This document shows positions 7,364 through 16,003 of a DNA stretch of 64,000 nucleotides, one piece after another; the stretch's first letter is position 1, and the number at the start of each line of letters is the position of its first letter. Under the pieces are notes generated by a model. The model was not told the DNA's origin. It ran no database searches and saw nothing but the letters and a program-made list of their open reading frames with translations. The stretch comes from Pseudoalteromonas sp. XMcav2-N. Lineage in GTDB: Bacteria > Pseudomonadota > Gammaproteobacteria > Enterobacterales > Alteromonadaceae. Position numbers and translations under genes: made by a program. The DNA lies in NCBI RefSeq assembly GCF_024124545.1, contig NZ_JAMXSF010000005.1:62001-126000 (forward strand), in the 5' to 3' direction.

Positions 7364-8380
7364 ATGATGAGACCGGGAATAAATAAAGTTTCACTGCTAG
7401 ACACAACCCTGAGAGACGGCTCTTATGCGGTTGATTTTAAATTTTCTACTGAATTCGCTCAGGAGTTAATGACTAAACTTGAGTCGGCCCAGGTGGACTT
7501 AATCGAAGTGGGCCATGGCTTAGGCTTGGAAGCTGAGCTTGCTGGATATGATGAATGCACCATTGATGTTGAAAAGTGGTGTGAGTTATCAAATTTGCAC
7601 CTGAAGGACTCGGGTTGGGGGATGTTTGTTCAGCCTCATTTTAGTCGATTACCTACAATAGATTGGCTTACTAAGGAAGGTATGTCGTTTGTTCGTGTGG
7701 GAGTTGAGGCGCAGGGTATAGAAAGTCAGTTAGACTATATTGAGTCATGTCTTTCGTTGAATACCGATGTTTATTTGAACATCATGAAAACAAGTAACGT
7801 CACCCCAGATACGTTAGCAAAATATCTCGAACAAGCGCCAAAAGAAGTGGCTGGTATTTATGTTGTTGACTCATGTGGCACTATGTTGCCTTCGAGAGTA
7901 AGTGAATATGTCCAAGCTATAAGGCCTTTAAATAGCAATGTCGGCTTTCACGGACATGATAATCTCGGGATGGCAAATGCAAATAGTCTTGCCGCGATTA
8001 AAGCCGGAGCCAATATTGTCGACGCTACTCTCAATGGTATGGGAAGGGGAGCGGGAAATGCGTCAACTGAGTCTTTGGCTGCCATTTTAACGTCACAAGG
8101 CAATAGCCATTACGACTATCAAGAATTATGTAAACTCGCAGACTATTGCTCTTCACAGCTTGATATCTGCTCGTCCGAGCGTTATGCCCAGGTTATAGGG
8201 GGGGTGTTTGGTGTTCACTCAAGCTTGTTTCCTCTGATTAAGCAACTTTCTGCTGACTTGCAATTAGACTTTTTCTCATTAATGAAATTGACAGCCCAAG
8301 AATGCCAAAAGGAAATTAATGAAGCCAATATAACTAAGGTCGCCAAACAAGTTGCATCAGCCCAATGTGAAGCAAGTTAA
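7364..8380 (+). CDS. DRE-TIM metallolyase, 4-hydroxy-2-oxovalerate aldolase-like
   Basis: This 338-residue protein has the normal length for the 4-hydroxy-2-oxovalerate aldolase (MhpE/BphI) branch of the HMG-CoA lyase-like TIM barrels. The signature LLDTTLRDGSYAVDFKF (residues 11-27) supplies the catalytic Arg and metal-binding Asp. GFHGHDNLGMANANS supplies the two metal-binding His, and NGMGRGAGNASTE is the conserved glycine-rich segment. Family members catalyse reversible aldol cleavage to pyruvate plus an aldehyde. The acetaldehyde dehydrogenase that normally partners the catabolic enzyme is absent. It is the first gene of a biosynthetic-looking operon, so it may work in the condensation direction or make a C-C bond from pyruvate; that is inference. 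The start is the first of two ATGs, behind GGAGAG. Confidence 0.85.
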   Translation: MMRPGINKVSLLDTTLRDGSYAVDFKFSTEFAQELMTKLESAQVDLIEVGHGLGLEAELAGYDECTIDVEKWCELSNLHLKDSGWGMFVQPHFSRLPTIDWLTKEGMSFVRVGVEAQGIESQLDYIESCLSLNTDVYLNIMKTSNVTPDTLAKYLEQAPKEVAGIYVVDSCGTMLPSRVSEYVQAIRPLNSNVGFHGHDNLGMANANSLAAIKAGANIVDATLNGMGRGAGNASTESLAAILTSQGNSHYDYQELCKLADYCSSQLDICSSERYAQVIGGVFGVHSSLFPLIKQLSADLQLDFFSLMKLTAQECQKEINEANITKVAKQVASAQCEAS

Positions 8381-8399
8381 ATAGTCAGAGAGATATACA

Positions 8400-9245
8400 A
8401 TGAAATTAGCAAGTATTATAAGCAATGGTAAGAATGAGCACTTTGTAAGTATCCAGAATACACTTTGGCAGAAGCTAGATGAGAGTGTTTCGGAACTGTC
8501 TTTGGTTGAATTAATAAACAATCCTAATAAGATTATATTAGATGAAAAAAGCCAACCTATTAGTGATTCTGATTTTACCAACCAGCTATTAAATGCCAAA
8601 TCTATAGTGCCTCCAACGGCAAACATATGGGGAGCAGGTCTAAACTTCAATAATCATGCAAATGACTTGTCAACGGAACAGCCATCGTCGGGGCCTGGTT
8701 CTTATCTGCGCCCTAATAGCTGCCTTATGGATAATCAAAGTGACATCATACTGCCTAAGCAAAGCAAGCGCGTGACGGCAGAAGCGGAACTCGGATTGGT
8801 GATAGGCAAGGCCTGTAAAAATGTCAAACGTGAAAATTGGCGCGATGTGGTCTGTGCGGTCACAACCGTGCTGGATTTAACCGCAGAAGATATTATTCGC
8901 GAGAACCCAAGATATATCCCTTGGGCTAAAGGATTTGACACCTTCTGCAGCATCGGGCCTCAGTTAATTACATTAGATGAATTTGAACCAGGCGTGCTTG
9001 AGCAGCTGAGTGTTTCGACAGTACGTAATGGAGAAACGATTGCTACGGCTAAGGTATGCCAGATGCTTTACGATCTGCCTTACCTGGTGGAGTACTTCTC
9101 AGCTGGCAGGACTCTGGCTCCCGGCACAATAATATGTACTGGGACGCCAGGAGCGGCAGTTATTAAAGAAGGCGACCATGTAGAAGCAATAGTTGAAAAA
9201 GTGGGGCGTTTGTCGCACCGAGTAACGGCAGCTCAAAGTGAGTGA
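8400..9245 (+). CDS. Fumarylacetoacetate hydrolase (FAH)-fold enzyme
   Basis: This is a 281-residue protein with the C-terminal FAH catalytic fold: WGAGLNFNNHA (a variant of the usual G-x-NY-xxHA), RVTAEAELGLVIGKACKNV with the metal-binding Glu-x-Glu, TTVLDLTAEDI at the Asp ligand position, KGFDTFCSIGP, and the closing TGTPGAAVIKEGD. FAH-fold enzymes hydrolyse, hydrate, isomerise or decarboxylate 2-oxo or beta-diketo acids. Next to an aldolase of the meta-cleavage family it resembles the hydratase/aldolase pair of aromatic catabolism, but here inside an NRPS-type cluster. The exact reaction cannot be read from sequence. The gap to the aldolase gene is 19 bp, so it is co-transcribed. Confidence 0.85.
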   Translation: MKLASIISNGKNEHFVSIQNTLWQKLDESVSELSLVELINNPNKIILDEKSQPISDSDFTNQLLNAKSIVPPTANIWGAGLNFNNHANDLSTEQPSSGPGSYLRPNSCLMDNQSDIILPKQSKRVTAEAELGLVIGKACKNVKRENWRDVVCAVTTVLDLTAEDIIRENPRYIPWAKGFDTFCSIGPQLITLDEFEPGVLEQLSVSTVRNGETIATAKVCQMLYDLPYLVEYFSAGRTLAPGTIICTGTPGAAVIKEGDHVEAIVEKVGRLSHRVTAAQSE

Positions 9246-9259
9246 TAAGGAGACTGATT

Positions 9260-10966
9260 ATGAAGGAACACAGTAGTCGTTTGGTACGCGCTTTTACGCA
9301 TGTTTTTCTAACTTATCCCGATAGACCAGCAATAGAAACTAACAATGGGGTATTGACTTATGAAGCGTTAAATAAGCTTAGCAGTGATTTGGCGGACTGC
9401 CTGACAAAGGCAACTTCCATAGGAGAGTTTATAGGGATTGAAGCCCATAAGAACGCCTCAACAATTGTTGCAATGGTGGCTTGTGTAAGAGCCAACAGAC
9501 CCTTTGTTATGATCGATCCCAGAGATAGCCTGGAATCAAATCAAAAGAAAATTGAACTTCTGAGAGTGAATTGCCTAGCACGAAAAGGTCCTCAGTTTGG
9601 AGAGAACATACTCATCGACACTGAGCAGTATGTAAGCTACTCATCCAATAGTAAAAGAGAAAGACGTGAAGATCTGTCACCTTTTTATGACTCAATGGTA
9701 TACGCAATATATACCTCCGGGTCTACGGGTGAACCTAAATGTGTGCTGGTGGAGCAGGACCCGCTCGCAGCTGTTGTTCAAGATCATGTAGAGAAACTCG
9801 ATCTTTCCTCAAGTTCTAAAACATTGCAATTTGCGCGGTTAACGTTTGATGGATGTATGACGGAAATCTTTTGGAGTTTAACTTCTGGTGCTTGCCTGGT
9901 GGTACTTGATGAGTCTTACTTAATGCCGGGCGACACGCTTCAGAATACACTAGAAGAGTTCGCAATTACGCATTTGAAAACCACCCCATTTGCTCTGACA
10001 GTGACAAAACCAACCCCAAAAATGAACATTCAGCACGTTATTAATGGTGGTGGAGCTTGCCGGCCTGCCATGAGACAGGCGTGGTCGCGATATGCTGCGT
10101 TTCACAACGCATATGGTACAACCGAAACAACCGTGTGCAACTTGCTTACGCCAGCGTTAACCGACGAGGATTGTATAAATGGGATCCCGTTGGGTGAATG
10201 TGTTGGACAAGTTGATTTTGAACTTGCTCCTGTAGCTAATTCTGATTTTAGTTCTATGTCTGGGGAGCTAGTGTTCACTGGCGCCAGTGTAGCAATCGGG
10301 TATCTCAACGAAGACCAGTTGACTCGGTTTACAGATAATAATGAGCCAAAATACTTTACTGGCGATTTGGTTAATCGAATAGGTAACCAGCTCTATTTTG
10401 TTGAGCGTTTAGACAGACAACTCAAAGTGAGAGGATACCGGATTGACCCCGGAGAGGTAGAAGGCGCGGTCTGTGGGAGTTACGACGTGTCTGAAGCTGT
10501 CGTATTGGCTTCAAATGATGAGTTCAATGAGACGTTGGTATGTTATTACGTAGGAGAACGTGAACAGCGAACGCTTCGCAAAGAATTAGAAGAAAAGCTC
10601 GATAGTTACAAAATACCATCAGTATTTCATCAGGTTGCGAAACTACCCTATACCAAAAACGGGAAAGTGGATCGGGATGAGCTACTCCGAATGCATAAGC
10701 AATCGGTCAATGACGCAAAAAATGACGAATCTGAACACCCTCTCATATCATTGGTAAGTGCATTAACAGGCGTTCAGGGAGTGTCTGAACAAGATAGTTT
10801 CCTGGAACTTGGCGGGGACTCTGCATCCACTTTAATTCTGATTAAACATCTGAAAGAGCAGGGGTGGTCAGATGTGGGCGTAAAGGATATTTTTCAGGCG
10901 CCTGACTTGAAAGCACTTATTGCCAGATTTGAAGTAGAAAAGGAGGACCTGGCATGTGTGGAATAA
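9260..10966 (+). CDS. Stand-alone NRPS adenylation-thiolation (A-PCP) didomain
   Basis: This is a 568-residue protein from the ATG at 9260, which has AAGGAG at 9247-9252. An in-frame start 18 bp upstream overlaps the FAH gene and lacks a site. Adenylation core motifs are in order: A3 YTSGSTGEPK (151-160), A4 FDGCMTEIF with the amino-group-binding Asp (197), A5 NAYGTTETT (283-291), A7 YFTGDL (365-370), A8 RLDRQLKVRGYRIDPGEVE (383-401), and A10 NGKVDRDEL with catalytic Lys469. The carrier domain follows, with LELGGDS and phosphopantetheine Ser521. There is no condensation, reductase or thioesterase domain in cis. The Asp at the start of the pocket code indicates an alpha-amino acid substrate, but the code is not one I can assign. 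It presumably loads one amino acid for tailoring and release by the downstream enzymes. Confidence 0.93.
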   Translation: MKEHSSRLVRAFTHVFLTYPDRPAIETNNGVLTYEALNKLSSDLADCLTKATSIGEFIGIEAHKNASTIVAMVACVRANRPFVMIDPRDSLESNQKKIELLRVNCLARKGPQFGENILIDTEQYVSYSSNSKRERREDLSPFYDSMVYAIYTSGSTGEPKCVLVEQDPLAAVVQDHVEKLDLSSSSKTLQFARLTFDGCMTEIFWSLTSGACLVVLDESYLMPGDTLQNTLEEFAITHLKTTPFALTVTKPTPKMNIQHVINGGGACRPAMRQAWSRYAAFHNAYGTTETTVCNLLTPALTDEDCINGIPLGECVGQVDFELAPVANSDFSSMSGELVFTGASVAIGYLNEDQLTRFTDNNEPKYFTGDLVNRIGNQLYFVERLDRQLKVRGYRIDPGEVEGAVCGSYDVSEAVVLASNDEFNETLVCYYVGEREQRTLRKELEEKLDSYKIPSVFHQVAKLPYTKNGKVDRDELLRMHKQSVNDAKNDESEHPLISLVSALTGVQGVSEQDSFLELGGDSASTLILIKHLKEQGWSDVGVKDIFQAPDLKALIARFEVEKEDLACVE

Positions 10967-12732
10967 GCGGGACATACTCATTCGATGGTCATTTAGATAG
11001 AACCAATGTTTCAGCTATGCATGATATGTTGACGCACCGTGGTCCAGATGAAACATATTCTCTGGATACCCACTGTGTGAGCGCAAAGCTTGGTAGATTG
11101 GGAATGAATGGGCTGGCGACCGGGTGGCAGCCAGCTCACGACTCTACGCAAAGGTATGTGGCACTGACAAATGGTGAAATCTATAATGCCCAAACGCTCA
11201 TTGATGAGCTTGAGTTAACTATCCCTGATGGAAACGCGGTTGACGTTGCTATCATACCTGAATTAATTTCTCGCTTTGGTATCGACGGGCTCAAAAAGGT
11301 GGATGGGCAGTTTGCCTGTATGGTATTCGATAAGCAGGAACGCCGTCTTATTTTAGCTCGGGACAGGTTTGGAGTTTGTCCTTTGTACTATGCGGTGCTT
11401 GGTAATAAGGTGCATTTTTGTTCCGAGCTAAAGCCGATTGTAAGAACGGTAAATCATCGCTGGCAATTAGATGCTACGGCCGTAGATCAATATTTTAATT
11501 TGGGTAATGTCGTTGCGCCAAACACTTTAGTCTCCGATGTTAAAGCAGTAGAACCCGGGTGCGCAGTCCTGTTTGATGTAGCAAGTATTGATGTTCACCG
11601 ATACTGGCGCTTTGGAGAGTTTGATGTGTCTGACTCTCCCGTCGACCCAGAGCAGCTTCATGAAACAGTTAAGCGTTCCGTTGCAGATAGATTGCATTCT
11701 GAAGTTGAAATTGGCTCTTATTTAAGTGGCGGGTTCGATTCTAGCGCTATCTTGGCAGATGCCTCCGCATTGTCTGAATCTCCAATTAAAACGTTTTCCG
11801 TGACTTTCGATGAACCTGGTTTGGATGAGAGTAAATTTCAGCGCACGGTCTCTGATGCGATGCATAGCATTCATCATGAAGTTGTCTGCTCGAAAGGGGA
11901 TATTGGCAGGCGTTTTGAGGAGATGGTACGTCATTGCTGTTTTCCCCAAAGAGAAACATATAATGTTGCTGCATTAATGTTGTCTGAGTCAGTGCAGTTG
12001 TCTGGGGTTAAGGGGGTGTTGTCTGGAGAAGGTGCAGATGAGCTTTTTTTCGGTTATGACTCATACATTTTTGACTCGCTTGCGAAAAATAAAACATCCG
12101 AAAGTATGGTGAATGAACAAGCTTGGGGGAGGGCCGACTTTTCCTGGGAAGTAGATCCGATCAAAGTTCAGGCACGCAAAGAAGTCTTTTTGTCACAGAG
12201 TATGCAAGATGCGATTAAGGGAAACGAATACTGGAGAAAGCGACTTATTCCTTACTCTGAGAGTGAATTAAAGGGGCTCTCTAAAATGCAGCTGCGTTCG
12301 ATCGCAGATGTGTATGTCCAGTTATCGGGGCATCTTTTGGGTGATCACGGTGATGCAATGGTTATGGCTAACTCTATCGAAGGGCGTTATCCATTTCTTG
12401 GTAACTCCGTTGTCGCTATGGCAATGAATATTTCGGATGCTCAGAAAGTGGCAAACTTTGAAGGCAAGGCTTGCTTACGCAAAGCATATGACCAAGTCCT
12501 GCCACGTGAAGTGTTAACCAGAGCGAAGCAAGGCTTTACAGCTTATGATCTGGTTCATGTGGTGGATGATAAGACATGGTCTCGTTGGCGGGAGTTGACA
12601 CACTCTGCAGGCATTTTCAACAACCATTGTATGGACAATCGTTTTAGCAATTACCGAGAGGAAAAGTGGGACTTCAGATTAGCATCTATCAGCCTGGCGA
12701 TCATTATTGATGAGCTAGGGCTGCATGTCTAA
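10954..12732 (+). CDS. AsnB-like glutamine-dependent amidotransferase (asparagine synthetase family)
   Basis: This is a 592-residue protein. The N-terminal Ntn glutaminase domain starts with Cys2 (MCGISG) and has LTHRGPDE (26-33) and ALTNGEIYN. The C-terminal synthetase domain has the PP-loop SGGFDSS (258-264) and GEGADELFFGY. ARDRFGVCPLYY links the two halves as in AsnB. The overlap with the A-PCP gene is 13 bp, and a perfect AAGGAGG site precedes the ATG, indicating translational coupling. In secondary metabolism such enzymes amidate a carboxylate or close a ring (beta-lactam synthetase type). It could amidate the carrier-bound amino acid or its product. With an intact nucleophilic Cys it should be able to use glutamine as nitrogen donor. 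Confidence 0.92.
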   Translation: MCGISGTYSFDGHLDRTNVSAMHDMLTHRGPDETYSLDTHCVSAKLGRLGMNGLATGWQPAHDSTQRYVALTNGEIYNAQTLIDELELTIPDGNAVDVAIIPELISRFGIDGLKKVDGQFACMVFDKQERRLILARDRFGVCPLYYAVLGNKVHFCSELKPIVRTVNHRWQLDATAVDQYFNLGNVVAPNTLVSDVKAVEPGCAVLFDVASIDVHRYWRFGEFDVSDSPVDPEQLHETVKRSVADRLHSEVEIGSYLSGGFDSSAILADASALSESPIKTFSVTFDEPGLDESKFQRTVSDAMHSIHHEVVCSKGDIGRRFEEMVRHCCFPQRETYNVAALMLSESVQLSGVKGVLSGEGADELFFGYDSYIFDSLAKNKTSESMVNEQAWGRADFSWEVDPIKVQARKEVFLSQSMQDAIKGNEYWRKRLIPYSESELKGLSKMQLRSIADVYVQLSGHLLGDHGDAMVMANSIEGRYPFLGNSVVAMAMNISDAQKVANFEGKACLRKAYDQVLPREVLTRAKQGFTAYDLVHVVDDKTWSRWRELTHSAGIFNNHCMDNRFSNYREEKWDFRLASISLAIIIDELGLHV

Positions 12733-12750
12733 GGGAGTTGAAGGGTTAAG

Positions 12751-13479
12751 ATGAAAATATCTTCAGAAAAAATCTTTGCTTTTCCCGGAATGGGTTCATT
12801 CGGGACTGAGTTTGCACACCTGCTAAAGGAATTCAGACCTAACATCAAGGTTGTTCGCTATTCGCAAAGTTGCGAATGCACAACCGATGGTGAGGCTTTG
12901 CTGAAACAATATTTGAGTTTCTGCATCGAACAAATTACGGCAGCTGGCTGTACCCAGGTTATCTTACTGGGGCACAGCTTTGGTGCCTATCTTGCCTATC
13001 AATGTGCGGTCATTTTGGGACAGTCAAACATTACAGTGAAACAACTTATTGTGGTTGGTGCGAATTCACCTTTAGCATGTAAAGTTCCAGCACCGCTCCC
13101 CACCTGTGACAGTGAAGTTGAGGCCTATTTTAATGCACTAGACCCTCAATTGCTGTCGAAAATTCAGGATGAGGAATGGAAGCAGTTAATGATTGAAAGA
13201 ACAAAGTACGACTTTCTCGTTCTCCAAGAGTTTTATCAACAAACTCATAAGCATGTTGAATGCCCTATCATAGCATGGATGAGTAAAGCTGATTCACTCA
13301 CTGATGCAGAAGGCACACAGGATTGGGGAAAATACACGGTTGAGGAATTCAGTTTATATGTAGTCGATGGCGGTCATTTTGATTTGCCTGCTCACCCTGA
13401 AATCAGGCGTTGTATTGAAAAAATAGTAACAACATCTTCGGATGAAAATGAAAAATTAATGGTATCGAAGATCTCATAA
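12751..13479 (+). CDS. Alpha/beta-hydrolase, type II thioesterase-like
   Basis: This is a 242-residue protein with an oxyanion motif FPGMGSFGTEF near residue 11, the nucleophile elbow GHSFG with Ser76, and a C-terminal His in VVDGGHFDLPAHP. This is the layout of the thioesterases found in NRPS clusters. Because the A-PCP protein has no releasing domain, this enzyme is the obvious candidate for off-loading the product; an editing role is the alternative. It lies 18 bp after the AsnB-like gene, with GAAGGG before the ATG. Confidence 0.85.
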   Translation: MKISSEKIFAFPGMGSFGTEFAHLLKEFRPNIKVVRYSQSCECTTDGEALLKQYLSFCIEQITAAGCTQVILLGHSFGAYLAYQCAVILGQSNITVKQLIVVGANSPLACKVPAPLPTCDSEVEAYFNALDPQLLSKIQDEEWKQLMIERTKYDFLVLQEFYQQTHKHVECPIIAWMSKADSLTDAEGTQDWGKYTVEEFSLYVVDGGHFDLPAHPEIRRCIEKIVTTSSDENEKLMVSKIS

Positions 13480-13485
13480 GGATAA

Positions 13486-14970
13486 ATGACAATGGAACCA
13501 AAACTTCTTGATAAGATGACTAAGTACTTGCCGGGCTGTAATTTAGATGCGGTTTCGGCTTGCGTTGACCGACTCTATTCAGAATTACCCGATAAGAAGC
13601 ATCTGAATAAGAATGTAGTGATGGTCGCCTACGGTGGTGGGAAAGACAGTTCATATACAGCTGCTTTTATGCGGGCAGTGCATTTATTAATGGCTGAACG
13701 GTTTAATGGAGATACGTTTAAATTGCGGCTCGTAACCATGCGACACTCGGGTATGCCCTATGTTGTCATGCAAAATATAGACCGCGCATATCGTGCACTT
13801 GAGGTGTACGATGATCCAAATACCGAGCTGTTAATGCTTGAGCGCAGCGATGTCAGACCTTTCGATTTAAATGCGTCTATGCCGTATCAAGTTCTGTCAT
13901 TCAATCGTATCGATCTTTTGATGTCAGGGCATAGGTCGTATGGTGATGGACGCACAAGCTTTTGCAACTCATGTAACCTGAATGTTGCCGACTCCTTTGG
14001 TATAGCAGCGAGTTACGATGGTGGGGTCGATCTAATCGTGACGGGGGATTCTCCACAAGAGCAGGTTGAGTATGGGCGTTGGATCCGCAAGCTAGCTTTT
14101 AAATCAAATCATAAGTTATCAAGAGGCAAAGGGTTTGCGAGCACGCTGTCGACGCTAGATGGCCTGGCAAAAACGTACGCTAAAGAAATTCACGGTGAAA
14201 CACATGCTGACAGAGTTGCTGAACGGGGCGTAACATCTGATGTTCCAGAGCAATTGAGTTTCTTCTCCATTTATGACTTCACTGATTACGCGTCAGGCGC
14301 TCACTGGCAGTTATTAACAGAGTTTTTAGGCTTTGTATTTGATGATATTGCGTTTAGCTTTACCGAGTCTGATTGTGCAAACCCTGCTTTGATGGCACAT
14401 TTTCGAGGGCTACGAACTGAGTACGTATACCGCAGAAGTTATCGCGAAGGGGTTGACCAATATGTTACATTCGCCATAGAGTTAATGGAACGTAAAGAAT
14501 TTCCCGAATCACTGATAGCGATCATGAAAAAACGGTACGAGTCTGAGGAGGGTATTTCAAAAATGCGTGATGCTGCATCTAACTATGCGAAGATCACATT
14601 TGGTCTTACGGAGGAGCAGTTAGTATGTATGGTTTACTCACCTTTTGCAGGGCAAGGAAAAGAGCTACATGACTATCTGAGTAACGAAAAACCTGAGTTG
14701 CTTGAATATGAGCAAGAATTGCATTCGCTACTTGATGGAAACCAGATTACTGATCTTGCCTTATCTAAAAGGCTGGAAAAAATCAGTGGTTTAAGTATCA
14801 CAGACTTGAGGCAATTATATCGCTCTTCTCTTTGGTCTCCGGTTAAAGCTCAAGGTGATGATACGGATTTACTGCACCTAATTACGGTAAGTGACTCTAA
14901 TCAGAAGCTACTATACAGCTCCGTTGGACAGTCTGGTGAACAAGTATTCGATCGAGTATCCGGTCGGTGA
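13486..14970 (+). CDS. PP-loop (adenine nucleotide alpha-hydrolase-like) ATPase with CxxC, unknown substrate
   Basis: This 494-residue protein has an N-type ATP-pyrophosphatase loop GGGKDSS (residues 50-56) and FCNSCN with Cys160 and Cys163, followed by VDLIVTGDSPQEQ, the usual second nucleotide-binding segment of this superfamily. These proteins adenylate a carbonyl or carboxyl oxygen and then deliver nitrogen or sulfur; a CxxC in this position in TtcA/TtuA-like enzymes binds a metal or participates in sulfur transfer. The C-terminal 300 residues are helical and unfamiliar. In this cluster it could make an amide, amidine or thioamide, so it is a second activating enzyme besides the AsnB-like one. 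The ATG at 13492 has better spacing from AAGGA (13478-13482) than the one used here. Six bases separate it from the thioesterase gene. Confidence 0.75.
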   Translation: MTMEPKLLDKMTKYLPGCNLDAVSACVDRLYSELPDKKHLNKNVVMVAYGGGKDSSYTAAFMRAVHLLMAERFNGDTFKLRLVTMRHSGMPYVVMQNIDRAYRALEVYDDPNTELLMLERSDVRPFDLNASMPYQVLSFNRIDLLMSGHRSYGDGRTSFCNSCNLNVADSFGIAASYDGGVDLIVTGDSPQEQVEYGRWIRKLAFKSNHKLSRGKGFASTLSTLDGLAKTYAKEIHGETHADRVAERGVTSDVPEQLSFFSIYDFTDYASGAHWQLLTEFLGFVFDDIAFSFTESDCANPALMAHFRGLRTEYVYRRSYREGVDQYVTFAIELMERKEFPESLIAIMKKRYESEEGISKMRDAASNYAKITFGLTEEQLVCMVYSPFAGQGKELHDYLSNEKPELLEYEQELHSLLDGNQITDLALSKRLEKISGLSITDLRQLYRSSLWSPVKAQGDDTDLLHLITVSDSNQKLLYSSVGQSGEQVFDRVSGR

Positions 14971-14988
14971 TCTGTCATTAGCTGAATT

Positions 14989-15018
14989 ATAGCTCTTTAT
15001 CTGGCGATAAAGAGCTAT
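14989..15018 (+). promoter_or_regulatory. Perfect 12-bp intercistronic hairpin before the transporter gene
   Basis: ATAGCTCTTTAT (14989-15000) and ATAAAGAGCTAT (15007-15018) pair perfectly around a 6-nt loop. No U-tract follows. It lies 19 bp after the PP-loop gene and 22 bp before the exporter start, so it probably sets relative expression of the exporter through RNA processing or stability. A potential ATG at 15017 lies within the stem and is therefore unlikely to be used. Confidence 0.6.
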
Positions 15019-15040
15019 GTTGAATAAGGAATATTATATT

Positions 15041-16003
15041 ATGAGTACTTCCACCTCTCCCCCTGTCTCAGAGACTCAAGACAAAACTGCTTTATTCGCA
15101 TTTCTTGCGTTGTTGGTGACAATGCTGATGTTTGGCAGTGCGTTTGCCAGCTCAAAGTTCGTAGTAAATACATTACCTTTTGAAGTTGCAGCAGCATTGC
15201 GGTTTTGTGGTGGGAGTGTATTTTTAATTATATTGTCAATATTTTTGCGAAATAAACAAGAAACTGTGAGTATTGCAGTATCAACCAAATTTGCACTCGC
15301 AGGTCTGTTAGGCGTTTTTGCTTATAATGTTATGTTTTTCTTAGGGTTGTCTTTGGCTCCATCGATGGATGGCAGTATCATAGTTCCAGTACTGAGCCCC
15401 ATTATCACACTTGCTATTCTACTATTTATGAAGAAAGAAACAGCATCCTATGCAAGGATTTTCGGAATGGCACTGGGGTTAATTGGGGCATCGATGTTTT
15501 TGTTCGAAGCTATCGATACAGAGTCTTCCAGTAGTCGAGCTATCGGTGATCTATATTTTGTTTTGGGTGCTGCATGTTGGGGAGCATATAGCATTGTGTC
15601 AAAAGGGTTGTTCTCTAAACACAAATTGAGCCCGTTATTAGCTACGACGTACTCGACCTTGGGTGGGACCTTATTGCTGGTTATTTTTAGTCTTCCCAAG
15701 CTTACGGAGGTAGACTGGGCAAGTGTGCCCATGTTTGTCTGGGCAAATATCATATATCTTTCGATTGGCCCAACAGCAGTCGCATACTTGTTTTATTTTT
15801 ATGCGCTGCGTACTGTGAGCGCTTCTACAGCGACAATTATGATGTTTACGGTGCCAGTGTTTGGCGTTGCTTTTTCTAGTGTTTTCCTCAATGAGTCTAT
15901 TCTTCCCAGTCAGATTGCGGGAGCGTTTTTGATGCTTGCAGGTTCCTTGATAGCGACGGGGATTCTCACTACTTTAAAAAACAATAAAAAGGAGAAGCAA
16001 TAA
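15041..16003 (+). CDS. EamA/DMT-superfamily transporter (10 TM), probable product exporter
   Basis: From the ATG at 15041 (AAGGA site at 15026-15030) this is a 320-residue membrane protein with two EamA repeats of five hydrophobic helices each (about 15-150 and 165-310). The first helix contains MLMFGSAFASSKFVV, typical of RhaT/EamA carriers, and the second repeat starts GDLYFVLGAACWGAYSIVSKGL. DMT-family carriers export amino acids and small metabolites. Within this operon it most likely exports the cluster product and confers self-protection. The stop codon overlaps the next start (TAATG). Confidence 0.88.
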   Translation: MSTSTSPPVSETQDKTALFAFLALLVTMLMFGSAFASSKFVVNTLPFEVAAALRFCGGSVFLIILSIFLRNKQETVSIAVSTKFALAGLLGVFAYNVMFFLGLSLAPSMDGSIIVPVLSPIITLAILLFMKKETASYARIFGMALGLIGASMFLFEAIDTESSSSRAIGDLYFVLGAACWGAYSIVSKGLFSKHKLSPLLATTYSTLGGTLLLVIFSLPKLTEVDWASVPMFVWANIIYLSIGPTAVAYLFYFYALRTVSASTATIMMFTVPVFGVAFSSVFLNESILPSQIAGAFLMLAGSLIATGILTTLKNNKKEKQ

